Assembly (NCBI GenBank): GCA_965657645.1
Contig: CBFHOS010000010.1
Coordinates: 1 to 64,000, forward strand
Origin: CBFHOS01 sp965657645
Lineage (GTDB): Bacteria > Pseudomonadota > Alphaproteobacteria > Puniceispirillales > Puniceispirillaceae
Direction of reading: 5' to 3'
Length of the DNA stretch: 64,000 bases
Shown one piece after another: positions 18,344 through 26,987 of the stretch. Position numbers and translations under genes: made by a program. Each line of letters opens with the position of its first letter. Position 1 is the first letter of the stretch. A model generated the notes under the pieces. The model did no database searches, was not told the origin of the DNA, and worked only from the letters and a program-made list of their open reading frames with translations.

Positions 18344-19669
18344 ATGACCAGCGCACCATCAAGTCTGCCAGAACCAAAGGGCCCGCCGACTGGCGTTGGG
18401 GCTCTGGCTATGCGTGAACGCCGTCTGGCCTATATGATGCTATTGCCGACATTTTTCATTGTCCTCAGTATCGTCATTATTCCGCTATTTGCGAATTTCT
18501 GGATTAGTTTTAAGTCGGTTGAATTGGGTGATCTTAGGGCCGCCCGGCCGATGATTAATGAACAGCTCAAGCCACGACCAAAGGCCGATGGGCAAGAGGT
18601 TATCCTGCGCTATCGAATGCGCAATTCATCAAAGAAAGAAGCCCTGCGCGACATTACCTTTAGCGATGAAATTCCAGCTGGATTGACGCTCGTAACTGAT
18701 AGTAATGGCCAAACTGGCGATGGCCGGTGTTTGGTTGCGGACCAGCAGATAAACTGTGATATCGGGACCTTGGCGGGCGGCGAGCGGCTCGATCTTAAAC
18801 TGCCGGTGGTGGCGGGCCAAGCCTATCTCGATAATGGTGTGCGGCCGCGCGATAGCAAACCATTGGCGGTTTATGAAACCAGTAATGTGCTGACCTCACT
18901 GGATTTCACCCTCGCCAATTTTGAAAAGATATTCTCGGCTCAGGAATTCTGGAATGTGTTGCGCGTATCGTTCTATTACACGATTTTTGGAACGGTTGGG
19001 GCGTTAGTGCTGGGCCTGTTTGCCGCACAGATTTTGCATACTGCCTTTCGTGGTCGGGCGGTGTTGCGGGGATTGTTTCTATTTCCCTATGTGGCACCGG
19101 TTATTGCCGTTGCCTTTGCATGGGTTCTCCTGCTCGATGCGGGGCCGGGCGGCACCTTTAATGCTATGCTCCAACAAATGGGGGCGACCAGCGAGCCGAT
19201 TAATTTCCTCGGACAGACTAATGTTGATGTGTCGATATTCGGCCTGACTTTTCAATTTCCGATGGCATTAACAACGGTGATTATTTTTGAATCATGGCGG
19301 TATTTCCCGCTATCCTTCCTGTTTATTCTGGCCCGTATGCAATCGATCTCCAGCGATATGTATGAGGCCGCCGAGATGGATGGGGCGACACCGTTCCAAC
19401 AATTCTGGTATCTGTCATTGCCACAGCTATTGGGCATCCTGTCGGTCCTGTTCTTGTTGCGCTTCATTTGGACGTTCAACAAATTTGACGATATTTTCCT
19501 TTTGACTGGCGGTGCGGCGGGGACGCGTACGCTTACCGTTGATGTCTATGAACAGGCGTTTGCGGTATCTAACCTTGGCGCTGGTGCGGCGGTGGCGGTT
19601 GTGGTGTTTGTTGTTCTGCTCACCTTCTCGTTGATTTTCTTCAAATTCTCGCCACAGGATGACGGCTAA
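18344..19669 (+). CDS. Sugar ABC transporter permease, MalF-like, with DUF11-like periplasmic insert
   Basis: A 441-residue permease, longer than the roughly 300 residues usual for this class. TM1 (residues about 29-50) is followed by an insert of about 130-140 residues before TM2 (about 205). The insert reads as a beta-sandwich resembling DUF11: alternating strands, SDEIPAGLTLV, and a cysteine pair in GRCLV...INCDIGTLAGG. The conserved C-terminal membrane core has the EAA loop (DMYEAAEMDGATPFQQFWYLSLP). The insert would face the periplasm and could dock the binding protein, as the P2 loop of MalF does. The first ATG is used; a TTG lies 6 nt upstream and no strong ribosome site is seen. It overlaps the next permease by TAATG. 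Confidence 0.87.
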   Translation: MTSAPSSLPEPKGPPTGVGALAMRERRLAYMMLLPTFFIVLSIVIIPLFANFWISFKSVELGDLRAARPMINEQLKPRPKADGQEVILRYRMRNSSKKEALRDITFSDEIPAGLTLVTDSNGQTGDGRCLVADQQINCDIGTLAGGERLDLKLPVVAGQAYLDNGVRPRDSKPLAVYETSNVLTSLDFTLANFEKIFSAQEFWNVLRVSFYYTIFGTVGALVLGLFAAQILHTAFRGRAVLRGLFLFPYVAPVIAVAFAWVLLLDAGPGGTFNAMLQQMGATSEPINFLGQTNVDVSIFGLTFQFPMALTTVIIFESWRYFPLSFLFILARMQSISSDMYEAAEMDGATPFQQFWYLSLPQLLGILSVLFLLRFIWTFNKFDDIFLLTGGAAGTRTLTVDVYEQAFAVSNLGAGAAVAVVVFVVLLTFSLIFFKFSPQDDG

Positions 19670-20898
19670 TGCGCTTGGGTGTGATCACATGGATGGCGCT
19701 GTTATACGGGGCGATATGGGGCGGTTTATGGATGACCCTGACTGGCCTGTTATTGATGCTGGTCTCCGGTCTTATTGCGGTACCAACAATTGGCATGGCC
19801 GCGTTGGTTGGCGTTGTGATTGGCGGCGCAGTGATATTTTTCCCGGCGTTCCAGCATAGTTGGCGCCGCCAGATTCTGTTGATAGTTGGGGTGGCGGCTG
19901 GCTTGTTGCTAGTGACCGCCGGCAGTCCGTTTTCAACGCCCCTGTCGCAAAAGCCGCTTTATCAATTTGCCGCGCTCTTTATCTGGGCGGCACTTACTGT
20001 GCTGTCGCTGACACTATGCCTCGATGGTTATCAGGCAGGTGGGGCGAAACGCTACCGGATCGAAGTGTTGGTCATACGCCTATTAAAGGGCTTGGGATTG
20101 GTGCTGTTCAGTGTGTTTGTGGCATTGCCATTTTATGTGATGGTGATGACTAGCCTGAAAAGCCAGCAATCCCTGCTTGGCAACCCGCTCGATTTTTCAA
20201 TTGATTTTGGCCAAGGGTTCGCAAGCCTTTTCCGCTCCTACATAGAGCTATTCACGCAATTCCACTTTGGCACATTTTTGATGAATTCCGCGATCGTGTC
20301 GGTGATCACCGTACTCATCACCCTGTTCTTTGCAATCCCCGGCGCCTATGCGGTGGCTCGATTGCGCTTTCCGGGACAGGCGTTTTTATCGCGTTCTATT
20401 CTGTTGATTTATATGGTTCCTGCCATCGTGCTGGTGATCCCGCTCTATACGGTGTTCTCCCAGCTTGGCTTGCGCAATTCGCTGATCGGGTTGTTGGTGG
20501 TGTATCCGGCAACGACCATTCCGGTTGCGCTCTATATGTTGCAGGGATATTTCCGCGGATTGCCCGGTGAACTCGAAGAAGCAGGCTTGATGGACGGGCT
20601 TAGCCGGTTAAAGGTCATCACCAAAATTACCCTGCCCTTGGCATTACCGGCGCTGGCATCTGTGTCTTTGTATGTGTTCATGATCGCGTGGAACGAGTTC
20701 TTGTTTGCGTTCATGTTCCTTGACGATTTTAGCATGTTCACCCTGTCACGCGGTGTGGTCTCCCTCAATTCCTCCGAGGTGCCGCGCCAGCATTTGATGG
20801 CAGGCGCGGTTGTTGCCACTGTACCCGTTCTGGCGGTGTTTCTCTGGTTTGAAAAATATTTGGTATCCGGCCTCACCGCCGGAAGTGTGAAAGGATAG
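19669..20898 (+). CDS. Sugar ABC transporter permease, MalG-like, with extra N-terminal membrane segments
   Basis: A 409-residue permease. The C-terminal 270 residues are a standard MalG-type core: FVALPFYVMVMTSLK, the periplasmic loop, and the EAA loop ELEEAGLMDGLSRLKVITKITLPLALP. The first ~130 residues add about four hydrophobic segments (for example WMALLYGAIWGGLWMTL and ILLIVGVAAGLLLV) absent from ordinary MalG proteins. Its ATG overlaps the stop of the MalF-like gene. It pairs with that permease in the importer. The function of the N-terminal membrane block is unknown. Confidence 0.88.
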   Translation: MRLGVITWMALLYGAIWGGLWMTLTGLLLMLVSGLIAVPTIGMAALVGVVIGGAVIFFPAFQHSWRRQILLIVGVAAGLLLVTAGSPFSTPLSQKPLYQFAALFIWAALTVLSLTLCLDGYQAGGAKRYRIEVLVIRLLKGLGLVLFSVFVALPFYVMVMTSLKSQQSLLGNPLDFSIDFGQGFASLFRSYIELFTQFHFGTFLMNSAIVSVITVLITLFFAIPGAYAVARLRFPGQAFLSRSILLIYMVPAIVLVIPLYTVFSQLGLRNSLIGLLVVYPATTIPVALYMLQGYFRGLPGELEEAGLMDGLSRLKVITKITLPLALPALASVSLYVFMIAWNEFLFAFMFLDDFSMFTLSRGVVSLNSSEVPRQHLMAGAVVATVPVLAVFLWFEKYLVSGLTAGSVKG

Positions 20899-20902
20899 CA
20901 AG

Positions 20903-22207
20903 ATGGCTCTTGATACTGGTACCGGTGAGTTGGATGCGAAAGCGGCAAAGATTTTACAAAAGAATGACCGCGGTGGATTTACCATTCCAACAGCGCGTTT
21001 ATATCCGTTCCAATGGAATTGGGATTCGGTGTTTATTGCGATAGGGCTGGATACGTTTGATCGTGAACGGGCGTGGGTTGAGCTTGAAAGTCTTGTCGAG
21101 GGTCAGGCCGAAGACGGGATGATTCCGCATATCATTTTTCGCCAAGATGACTCTGATTACTTTCCCGGGCCGGCTGTTTGGCAGACCAGCAAAAGCCCGA
21201 TTTCGGCAAGTGGTATTTCACAGCCGCCAGTCCTTGCCAGTGTGGTGCTGCGCTTTGCGAATGAGCAAGGTGATGCCGGATTGCGCCGCGCCGAGGCGAT
21301 GTTTGATAGCATTTTGAAATGGCACCGCTGGTGGCATAATGAACGCACCCCTGATGGATGCGGCGTCGTATGCACGGTTCATCCGTGGGAGACGGGGCGT
21401 GATAATTGTCCAGATTGGCAAATCGGCCTCAATAATATGCAAACCGATCCAGAGCTGGAGCCCTATAAGCGTAAGGATATCGAACATGCCGATCCGTCAC
21501 AGCGCCCGAGCATGGATGAATATGACAAATATATCACCATCGTAAAATTTGGTCGTGATCATGGTTGGAACCAGAAAGTTTTGACGAATGATGGCCCGTT
21601 TCTAATGGCGGATCCGGGGATTTTCTTTATCCTGTTGCGGGCTGATCGGGATCTTCTCGACCTTGCCCAGCGCCTTGGTCGCCATGACGTGGTTGACGAG
21701 ATTAGCGGCTGGATTACCGCGGCAGAGGTGGCGGCTGATTATTTCTGGAATGATAAAATTGGTGCCTATTGTGCGCGTGATGTGCGCAGCGGCGTCTTTT
21801 CCAACGGATTTTCAAATGCAAGTGCGCTTAATTTTTATGCCGGTGTTGGTACACCAGAACAACGCTCGCAAACCCTTGGGCATATGCGCCGGATTGCTGC
21901 CAAGACTAAATTTGGCCAGTCTAGCTGGGATCCGGACATGCCGAGTTTCGAGAGTCAGCGTTATTGGTGTGGTCCTATTTGGTGCCAGATGAATTTCATG
22001 ATTGCACAGGGTCTTGCTGAACAGGGCGAAGGTGAAATGGCGGCGAAGATGCGCGATGATCTTGGGGCGCTGATCACCCAATCGGGTTTTTATGAATGTT
22101 TTGATCCGGTCACTGGTGATGGCTGTATTGGCACTGATTTCTCGTGGACCGCCGCCTTATGGCTGGCATGGGCAAGCCCGTCATTGCCCCGATCATCGGC
22201 GGCATAG
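20903..22207 (+). CDS. GH63-like (alpha/alpha)6 glycosidase, possible glucosyl/mannosylglycerate hydrolase
   Basis: A 434-residue enzyme without a signal peptide, so it acts on imported material in the cytoplasm. The N-terminal pattern YPFQWNWDSVF, then GMIPH and the later WCGPIWCQMNFM and GTDFSWTAALWL segments fit GH63/GH37-type glucosidases and in particular the bacterial mannosylglycerate/glucosylglycerate hydrolases. I am confident of the fold class and less so of the substrate; other glucosides (trehalose-like, glucosylglycerol) remain possible. It lies between the permease and ATPase genes (4 and 10 nt gaps), so it is part of the uptake operon, and an AGE epimerase opposite could process the released sugar. 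Confidence 0.75.
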   Translation: MALDTGTGELDAKAAKILQKNDRGGFTIPTARLYPFQWNWDSVFIAIGLDTFDRERAWVELESLVEGQAEDGMIPHIIFRQDDSDYFPGPAVWQTSKSPISASGISQPPVLASVVLRFANEQGDAGLRRAEAMFDSILKWHRWWHNERTPDGCGVVCTVHPWETGRDNCPDWQIGLNNMQTDPELEPYKRKDIEHADPSQRPSMDEYDKYITIVKFGRDHGWNQKVLTNDGPFLMADPGIFFILLRADRDLLDLAQRLGRHDVVDEISGWITAAEVAADYFWNDKIGAYCARDVRSGVFSNGFSNASALNFYAGVGTPEQRSQTLGHMRRIAAKTKFGQSSWDPDMPSFESQRYWCGPIWCQMNFMIAQGLAEQGEGEMAAKMRDDLGALITQSGFYECFDPVTGDGCIGTDFSWTAALWLAWASPSLPRSSAA

Positions 22208-22217
22208 GAGGTAGATC

Positions 22218-23276
22218 ATGGGTGCAATCAAGCTGGAAAATGTCGAAAAATGGTTCGGTGACGTTCAGGTTATCCGCGGCATTGACTTGGAAATTCTTGA
22301 TGGTGAAATGGTCGTTTTCGTTGGGCCGTCAGGATGCGGTAAATCCACCTTATTGCGGATGATTGCCGGTCTGGAGGATACCAGCTACGGCAAGATTTAT
22401 CTCGATGATGAGGATGTAACCGACCGGGTTCCGTCCGAGCGCGCGCTATCGATGGTGTTTCAATCCTATGCGCTATATCCGCATATGAATGTTGCCGAGA
22501 ATGTTGGCTTTGGCCTGAAAACATCTGGCATGGCAAAGCCTGAGATTGATGAAAAGGTCGCCGCGGCGTCGGCCATTTTGGAGCTTGATACCTATCTTGA
22601 CCGCCGGCCCAAGGAATTGTCGGGCGGCCAACGCCAGCGTGTTGCCATTGGCCGTGCGATTGTGCGCGAACCAAAGGGGTTTCTGTTTGACGAGCCGCTA
22701 TCAAACCTCGATGCGGCATTGCGGGTGCAGATGCGTTTCGAGATCGCCAAGCTGCATGAGAATTTGAAATCAACGATGGTCTATGTGACCCATGATCAGG
22801 TTGAGGCGATGACGCTTGCCGATAAAATCGTGGTGCTTAATGATGGCCGCATTGAACAGGTTGGCAAGCCGCGTGAGCTCTATGAACAGCCCGATAGCCT
22901 ATTTGTGGCGCAGTTCATTGGCAGTCCGAAAATGAACATTATCGCGGGTAAAACCGATGCCAAGGGATTTGCCTTGAATGCCGGATCTCTGAAAATACGG
23001 GCAAAGGGGGATCACGCCGCAATTGTGACCGTGGGCGTTAGGCCCGAACATATCACCGTGACCAGCGGTACCAAAGGCGCGCATTGCACAGGCACGGTGG
23101 CGCTATATGAATATTTGGGATCGGATAGTTTTATCTATGTGGATTGCGGTGACTTGGGGATGCTGACTGTTCGGGTGCCCGATCAAACGGATTTCTCCAC
23201 CGGACAATCTGTCGGTCTGAAATTTGACGAGGCACGCGTGCATTTCTTTGATCAAGATGGACGCGCGGTGCGCTAG
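22218..23276 (+). CDS. Sugar ABC transporter ATP-binding protein (UgpC/MalK type)
   Basis: A 352-residue ATPase. Walker A GPSGCGKST is at residues 36-44, followed by the Q-loop (MVFQSYALYPHM), signature LSGGQRQRVAIGRA, Walker B FLFDEPLSNLD and H-loop THDQVEAMTLAD. The C-terminal TOBE/MalK regulatory domain starts near residue 240 (VGVRPEHI). A GGAGG ribosome site lies 6 nt upstream of the ATG. It is the last gene of the LacI-controlled operon and energises the two unusual permeases. Confidence 0.93.
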   Translation: MGAIKLENVEKWFGDVQVIRGIDLEILDGEMVVFVGPSGCGKSTLLRMIAGLEDTSYGKIYLDDEDVTDRVPSERALSMVFQSYALYPHMNVAENVGFGLKTSGMAKPEIDEKVAAASAILELDTYLDRRPKELSGGQRQRVAIGRAIVREPKGFLFDEPLSNLDAALRVQMRFEIAKLHENLKSTMVYVTHDQVEAMTLADKIVVLNDGRIEQVGKPRELYEQPDSLFVAQFIGSPKMNIIAGKTDAKGFALNAGSLKIRAKGDHAAIVTVGVRPEHITVTSGTKGAHCTGTVALYEYLGSDSFIYVDCGDLGMLTVRVPDQTDFSTGQSVGLKFDEARVHFFDQDGRAVR

Positions 23277-23285
23277 GCCTTGGCG

Positions 23286-24182
23286 TTATTTGCCGGTGAA
23301 TTGCGCGGTGCGTTTTTCGTTAAAGGCCAGCACACCCTCGCGCCGATCATCGGTGCCAACAGTGCGGTTATAGCATTCGATCTCAAACACCATGCCAGCG
23401 GCGAGGCCCATATCCTGGCCCCGATCAATCGCCTGTTTTGCCTGGCGAACCGCAATTGGCGCATTCGCCGCAATCTGTGTTGCAATCGCCAATGCATGCG
23501 GGATCAATTCACCCGCTGGCAGAACCGCGTTAACCAGCCCCCAATGATAGGCGTCTTCGGCGCTAAACACGCGGCCGGATAAAATCAGTTCTTTTGCCCG
23601 GCGCGCGCCAACCGCTCTGGTCAATAGCTGGGTGCCGCCTGCCCCCGGTATAATCCCTAGCTTGACCTCGGTCTGGGCAAATTTTGCATTGTCGCTAGCA
23701 AAAGCAAAATCACAGCATGCGGTTAGTTCACTGCCGCCGCCAAAAGCCGCACCATTGATTGCCCCGATGAGGGGTAGCGGGCAATTGACCAAGGCCCGCG
23801 CCATTCTTTCATAGATCAAATGCTGGGCGAACCATGCATCATCACTCATCCCGTTACGTTCCTTCAAATCGCCGCCGGCACAAAAGGCGCGAGTGCCAGA
23901 ACCGGTTAAGATGAGGGCGCGGATATCGTTTCGTGTTGTCGATAGCAGTTCAAATAAATCGACCAGATCATGCGCCATCTGGGTGTTGAATGCGTTGGCA
24001 AAATTGGGCCGATTGAGTGTAACCATAGCCACATGAGGTGCCGCCATCTCGACTAGAATGGTTTCATACGCACTGGCCTCAAAGAGTCTATCCACCATGT
24101 TATTATTTGTCCCTATCCCTGTAATTATCCCTGTATTTGTCCCTGTACTAGTACCAGTATCTTTATTTTTATTAGTCATCAT
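23286..24182 (-). CDS. Enoyl-CoA hydratase/isomerase family protein with low-complexity N-terminus
   Basis: A crotonase-fold enzyme with both hydratase acid residues: E in GGGSE and E in QTEVKLG, followed by IPGAGGTQ. ALILTGSGTRAFCAGGDL is the usual oxyanion strand. The ATG at 24182 overlaps the stop of the upstream oxidoreductase gene (ATGA), which argues for translation from there. That choice adds 28 residues rich in Thr, Gly and Asn, encoded by a 12-bp DNA repeat. The family normally begins near MVDRLFE, where a second ATG (24098) exists, and either could be used. It would act on a CoA thioester. The operon with a DAO-type oxidase and a PrpD-family protein suggests a small catabolic route I cannot name. 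Confidence 0.85.
   Translation of the reverse strand: MMTNKNKDTGTSTGTNTGIITGIGTNNNMVDRLFEASAYETILVEMAAPHVAMVTLNRPNFANAFNTQMAHDLVDLFELLSTTRNDIRALILTGSGTRAFCAGGDLKERNGMSDDAWFAQHLIYERMARALVNCPLPLIGAINGAAFGGGSELTACCDFAFASDNAKFAQTEVKLGIIPGAGGTQLLTRAVGARRAKELILSGRVFSAEDAYHWGLVNAVLPAGELIPHALAIATQIAANAPIAVRQAKQAIDRGQDMGLAAGMVFEIECYNRTVGTDDRREGVLAFNEKRTAQFTGK
24112..24157. repeat. 12-bp repeat inside the coding start of the enoyl-CoA hydratase
   Basis: CCCTG recurs at exact 12-nt spacing (24117, 24129, 24141) with similar flanks, and the degenerate unit continues to CCAG at 24157. The period is a multiple of three, so it is in frame and encodes the Thr-Gly-rich leader of the minus-strand gene. Confidence 0.8.
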
Positions 24183-25402
24183 ATAATTGCCTTTTCAGCA
24201 AATTTCTCATTGCGCCGGATACGATCATAGCTGAACGGGGTCATGTCCAGCGAGCGGTATTCGCCATAGGTCAGATATTCGGCAATGGCGCGGCCCATCG
24301 CGGGTGATTGCTGGAGGCCGTGACCAGAAAATCCATTCAGGAAAATGAAATTCTCGACCTCATCATGCGGTCCCAAAACGGCATTATGGTCAAACACATT
24401 ATAGGCATAGTGACCGGCCCATTCGCGAATGACTTTGATCGTCTCAAATTGCGGAATGCGATTGGCAATCACTGGCCAGATATGGTCCTGCCATAGGTCT
24501 AGATCCATGTCGAAATCATCATAATCCACCGCCGGATCATAATCGGAATGGCCACCGGCGAGATATGTTGCCGGCCCGTCTTGGCGGAAATGCACGCCGG
24601 AGGGATCGATCGTCAATGGCAGGTCGCGCATTAATGGCTCGGCGGCCTGGAAAATATAGCTAAAGCGTTTGCGCGGCTCTATGGGAATATCAATGCCCGC
24701 CATCGCCGCGGTGCGGGCGGCCCGTGGTCCAGAGGCATTGACCAACTGGCCGCAACTGATGTGCTCGCCAGTGCCAAGTGTCACCGTCTCGATTTTCGTT
24801 CCAGCGGCGTTCGTTCCCATCGCCACAACTTCGTTGGCGATATATTCAATGCCGCGCTCACCTGCCTGACGCCGCCACCAATCAAACACAGTACCGCCAT
24901 CCCAATAGCCTTCATTATGCGTATTGATGCTGCCAAGAATGATGTCATCGACTTTATAAAAGGGATATTCGACGGCAATTTCTTCCGGCTCCATCAATCG
25001 TGTGACCGCACCGACCTCATGCTGGACGGTGATATTCTGGCGCAAAGTGGCGGCAAATTCCTCATTATCGGCAAGATACATATAACCATAGCTCTGGATA
25101 CCCAGCTCTGGAACACGGTCATCATTGCCCATATAGCTACGGATATTGGTGATGTAATCCGCGGCGAATTGCGAAATCTGTACGTTGAGTTTGTTGCTGA
25201 ATTGCTGGCGGATACAGCTATTGGTATGGGCGGTGGATGAATTGGCATAGCTCATATCGCGTTCCACCACTAGCACAGAACCGTCAAAATCAGGATTGTC
25301 AGTAAGGAACCAAGCGGTCGATGATCCCATCATCGCACCGCCCACAATCACGATGTCATAATGCCTAGCCTTTGGGCTATTATGTGATGCGCTCATGCTC
25401 AT
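24179..25402 (-). CDS. FAD-dependent oxidoreductase, DAO family
   Basis: A 407-residue flavoprotein. The N-terminal Rossmann motif IVIVGGAMMGSS (residues 17-28) and VLVVERD bind FAD. The segments QLVNASGPRAARTAAMAG and FIFLNGFSGHGLQQSPAMGRAIAEYL are the DAO/sarcosine-dimethylglycine oxidase type closing motifs. It probably oxidises the C-N bond of an N-methyl or amino-acid substrate; FAD and electron acceptor use are inferred from the family. GGAG lies just upstream of the start. It is the middle gene of a minus-strand trio and overlaps the next gene by 4 nt. Confidence 0.88.
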   Translation of the reverse strand: MSMSASHNSPKARHYDIVIVGGAMMGSSTAWFLTDNPDFDGSVLVVERDMSYANSSTAHTNSCIRQQFSNKLNVQISQFAADYITNIRSYMGNDDRVPELGIQSYGYMYLADNEEFAATLRQNITVQHEVGAVTRLMEPEEIAVEYPFYKVDDIILGSINTHNEGYWDGGTVFDWWRRQAGERGIEYIANEVVAMGTNAAGTKIETVTLGTGEHISCGQLVNASGPRAARTAAMAGIDIPIEPRKRFSYIFQAAEPLMRDLPLTIDPSGVHFRQDGPATYLAGGHSDYDPAVDYDDFDMDLDLWQDHIWPVIANRIPQFETIKVIREWAGHYAYNVFDHNAVLGPHDEVENFIFLNGFSGHGLQQSPAMGRAIAEYLTYGEYRSLDMTPFSYDRIRRNEKFAEKAII

Positions 25403-25498
25403 CTCTCCAAATCACTGGATTATTACCCAGATTAGTACAACGTCAATTCATCTACCTGTCACGTGATTGTTTTCAATCAAAGACAACTCATAGGCATA

Positions 25499-26863
25499 TT
25501 ACGGTGCGGCAAAGATCAATGGCTCAAGATCGGATAATTTGCTGCTCGGCGCCTCTAATCCGATGATCGCATGGTGAATTTTCTCGGCCCGTGATTGGCC
25601 TATTATCGGCCGTGCAAAGGCATAATATTTTTCAATTATCTCATCATCGGATAGGGGATGTTCTGACCCGCCCCGGGCCGAGGTTTCACCCGATTCCAGA
25701 ATGGTTCCGTCGTTAAGGGTTATGCACGCATCGGCCCAGCGGCTATGGGGAAAGCGCTCGTTATAGATGGCGCGCTCGCCCGTTGTGATCCTGTTTATCA
25801 TCGCGGTGACGTCACTATCATGCAGCCCGTCACCAGATATTTCCGGCAACCCAATACGGTCATGCACCACCATGCACGCCACCGCAAAGCCTAGCGAATA
25901 TTGGGCCTTTGATGTGGTGTCGGGTATCCCAGAAAACAAACAAGCGGCCTCGTGGAAGCTGTTAATCTTGATGCTGGCGATCTGGTCATGGGTAAATCCA
26001 TGTGCGCGTTTCAATGACCGCACCGCGTCAATCGCGGGATGTGCCCAACGACAGATCGGATAGGGTTTTACATATTGCTCTTCCATGTACCATGTGGCGC
26101 CCATATCGCTCCACCATTGGGTTGCGGCGTCATCCTCAATGGTGATCGCCGGTGCGCCGGTAAAGCCTTGGCGCGCCATATGCACCGCCGACAGACCGGC
26201 CATTGCCCCCCACCCAGAACCATCATGCAACATTGTTGGGGTGGCGATCTCGCGCATCATCTGGCTTCGCGGGCCGTGATATTCGGCAATACCCAGAGCA
26301 TGCCGCATTTCCAATGGATCCATCGCCAAGCCACGCGCGCACATCGCCACAACGCCCAGCGCATTCCATGCTCCGGAGGTGTGATAGTCGGCGACCGATG
26401 AATGCAAAGATATCGCCGCCCGTGACGCCACCTCATAGCCGGTAATGACAATCGCCAAGGCCTCTGGCCCACTCATATCAGGGCCTATTTCCATCAAGGC
26501 GGCTAGTGTCGGTAAAACCACAACCCCGACATGCCCTTTTGCCGGATTGAACCCATCATGTCCGTCGAGATTGTCAATTTGGCTGGCAAGCGCAAAGGCG
26601 GCGCCAGCAAAGCTAGTCTGGCGGCCATCAAACATCATCCGCGATGCTGTGCTGTTATCACCGCTACCATAGAGCGCCACCGCCGTATTACGCGCAATAA
26701 TACCCGCATCCATTGGCGCCGCGGCAATGGCAACCCCGATGGTATCGAGCATCATCAGCGCGGCGCGATGGCGTGTATATGTGGGAAAATCCATTGCTGC
26801 CCGGGTAAACACCATATGTTCGACCTGTGCCAGATTGTTATGTATCGCCTGATTGTCACTCAT
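25499..26863 (-). CDS. MmgE/PrpD family protein
   Basis: A 454-residue protein of the PrpD superfamily, whose members include 2-methylcitrate dehydratase, cis-aconitate decarboxylase and iminodisuccinate epimerase. Typical features are DTIGVAIAAAPMDAG near the N-terminus, FAGAAFALASQIDNLDGHDG, GWGAMAGLSAVHMARQGFTG and the KPYPICRWAHPAIDA strand. No methylcitrate genes are nearby, so PrpD itself is unlikely. GGAGG lies 8 nt upstream of the ATG. It heads the trio with the DAO oxidoreductase and enoyl-CoA hydratase and is divergent from pobA with about 125 nt between starts. Confidence 0.85.
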   Translation of the reverse strand: MSDNQAIHNNLAQVEHMVFTRAAMDFPTYTRHRAALMMLDTIGVAIAAAPMDAGIIARNTAVALYGSGDNSTASRMMFDGRQTSFAGAAFALASQIDNLDGHDGFNPAKGHVGVVVLPTLAALMEIGPDMSGPEALAIVITGYEVASRAAISLHSSVADYHTSGAWNALGVVAMCARGLAMDPLEMRHALGIAEYHGPRSQMMREIATPTMLHDGSGWGAMAGLSAVHMARQGFTGAPAITIEDDAATQWWSDMGATWYMEEQYVKPYPICRWAHPAIDAVRSLKRAHGFTHDQIASIKINSFHEAACLFSGIPDTTSKAQYSLGFAVACMVVHDRIGLPEISGDGLHDSDVTAMINRITTGERAIYNERFPHSRWADACITLNDGTILESGETSARGGSEHPLSDDEIIEKYYAFARPIIGQSRAEKIHHAIIGLEAPSSKLSDLEPLIFAAP

Positions 26864-26987
26864 CGTTTGTCCTCCGAACAGCCTTCGCTCTCTATTGTTG
26901 CGGATTACCTCTCAAATCGCTTTCAGTTTGGCCATGTTTATGGCTAACATACCAGCAAATAAATGGTGGCTTATAGTTAGGTATTTC

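Noticed and set aside
25499..26863. prpD (2-methylcitrate dehydratase)
   Set aside because: Superfamily membership is clear, but no prpB/prpC or methylcitrate context exists here.
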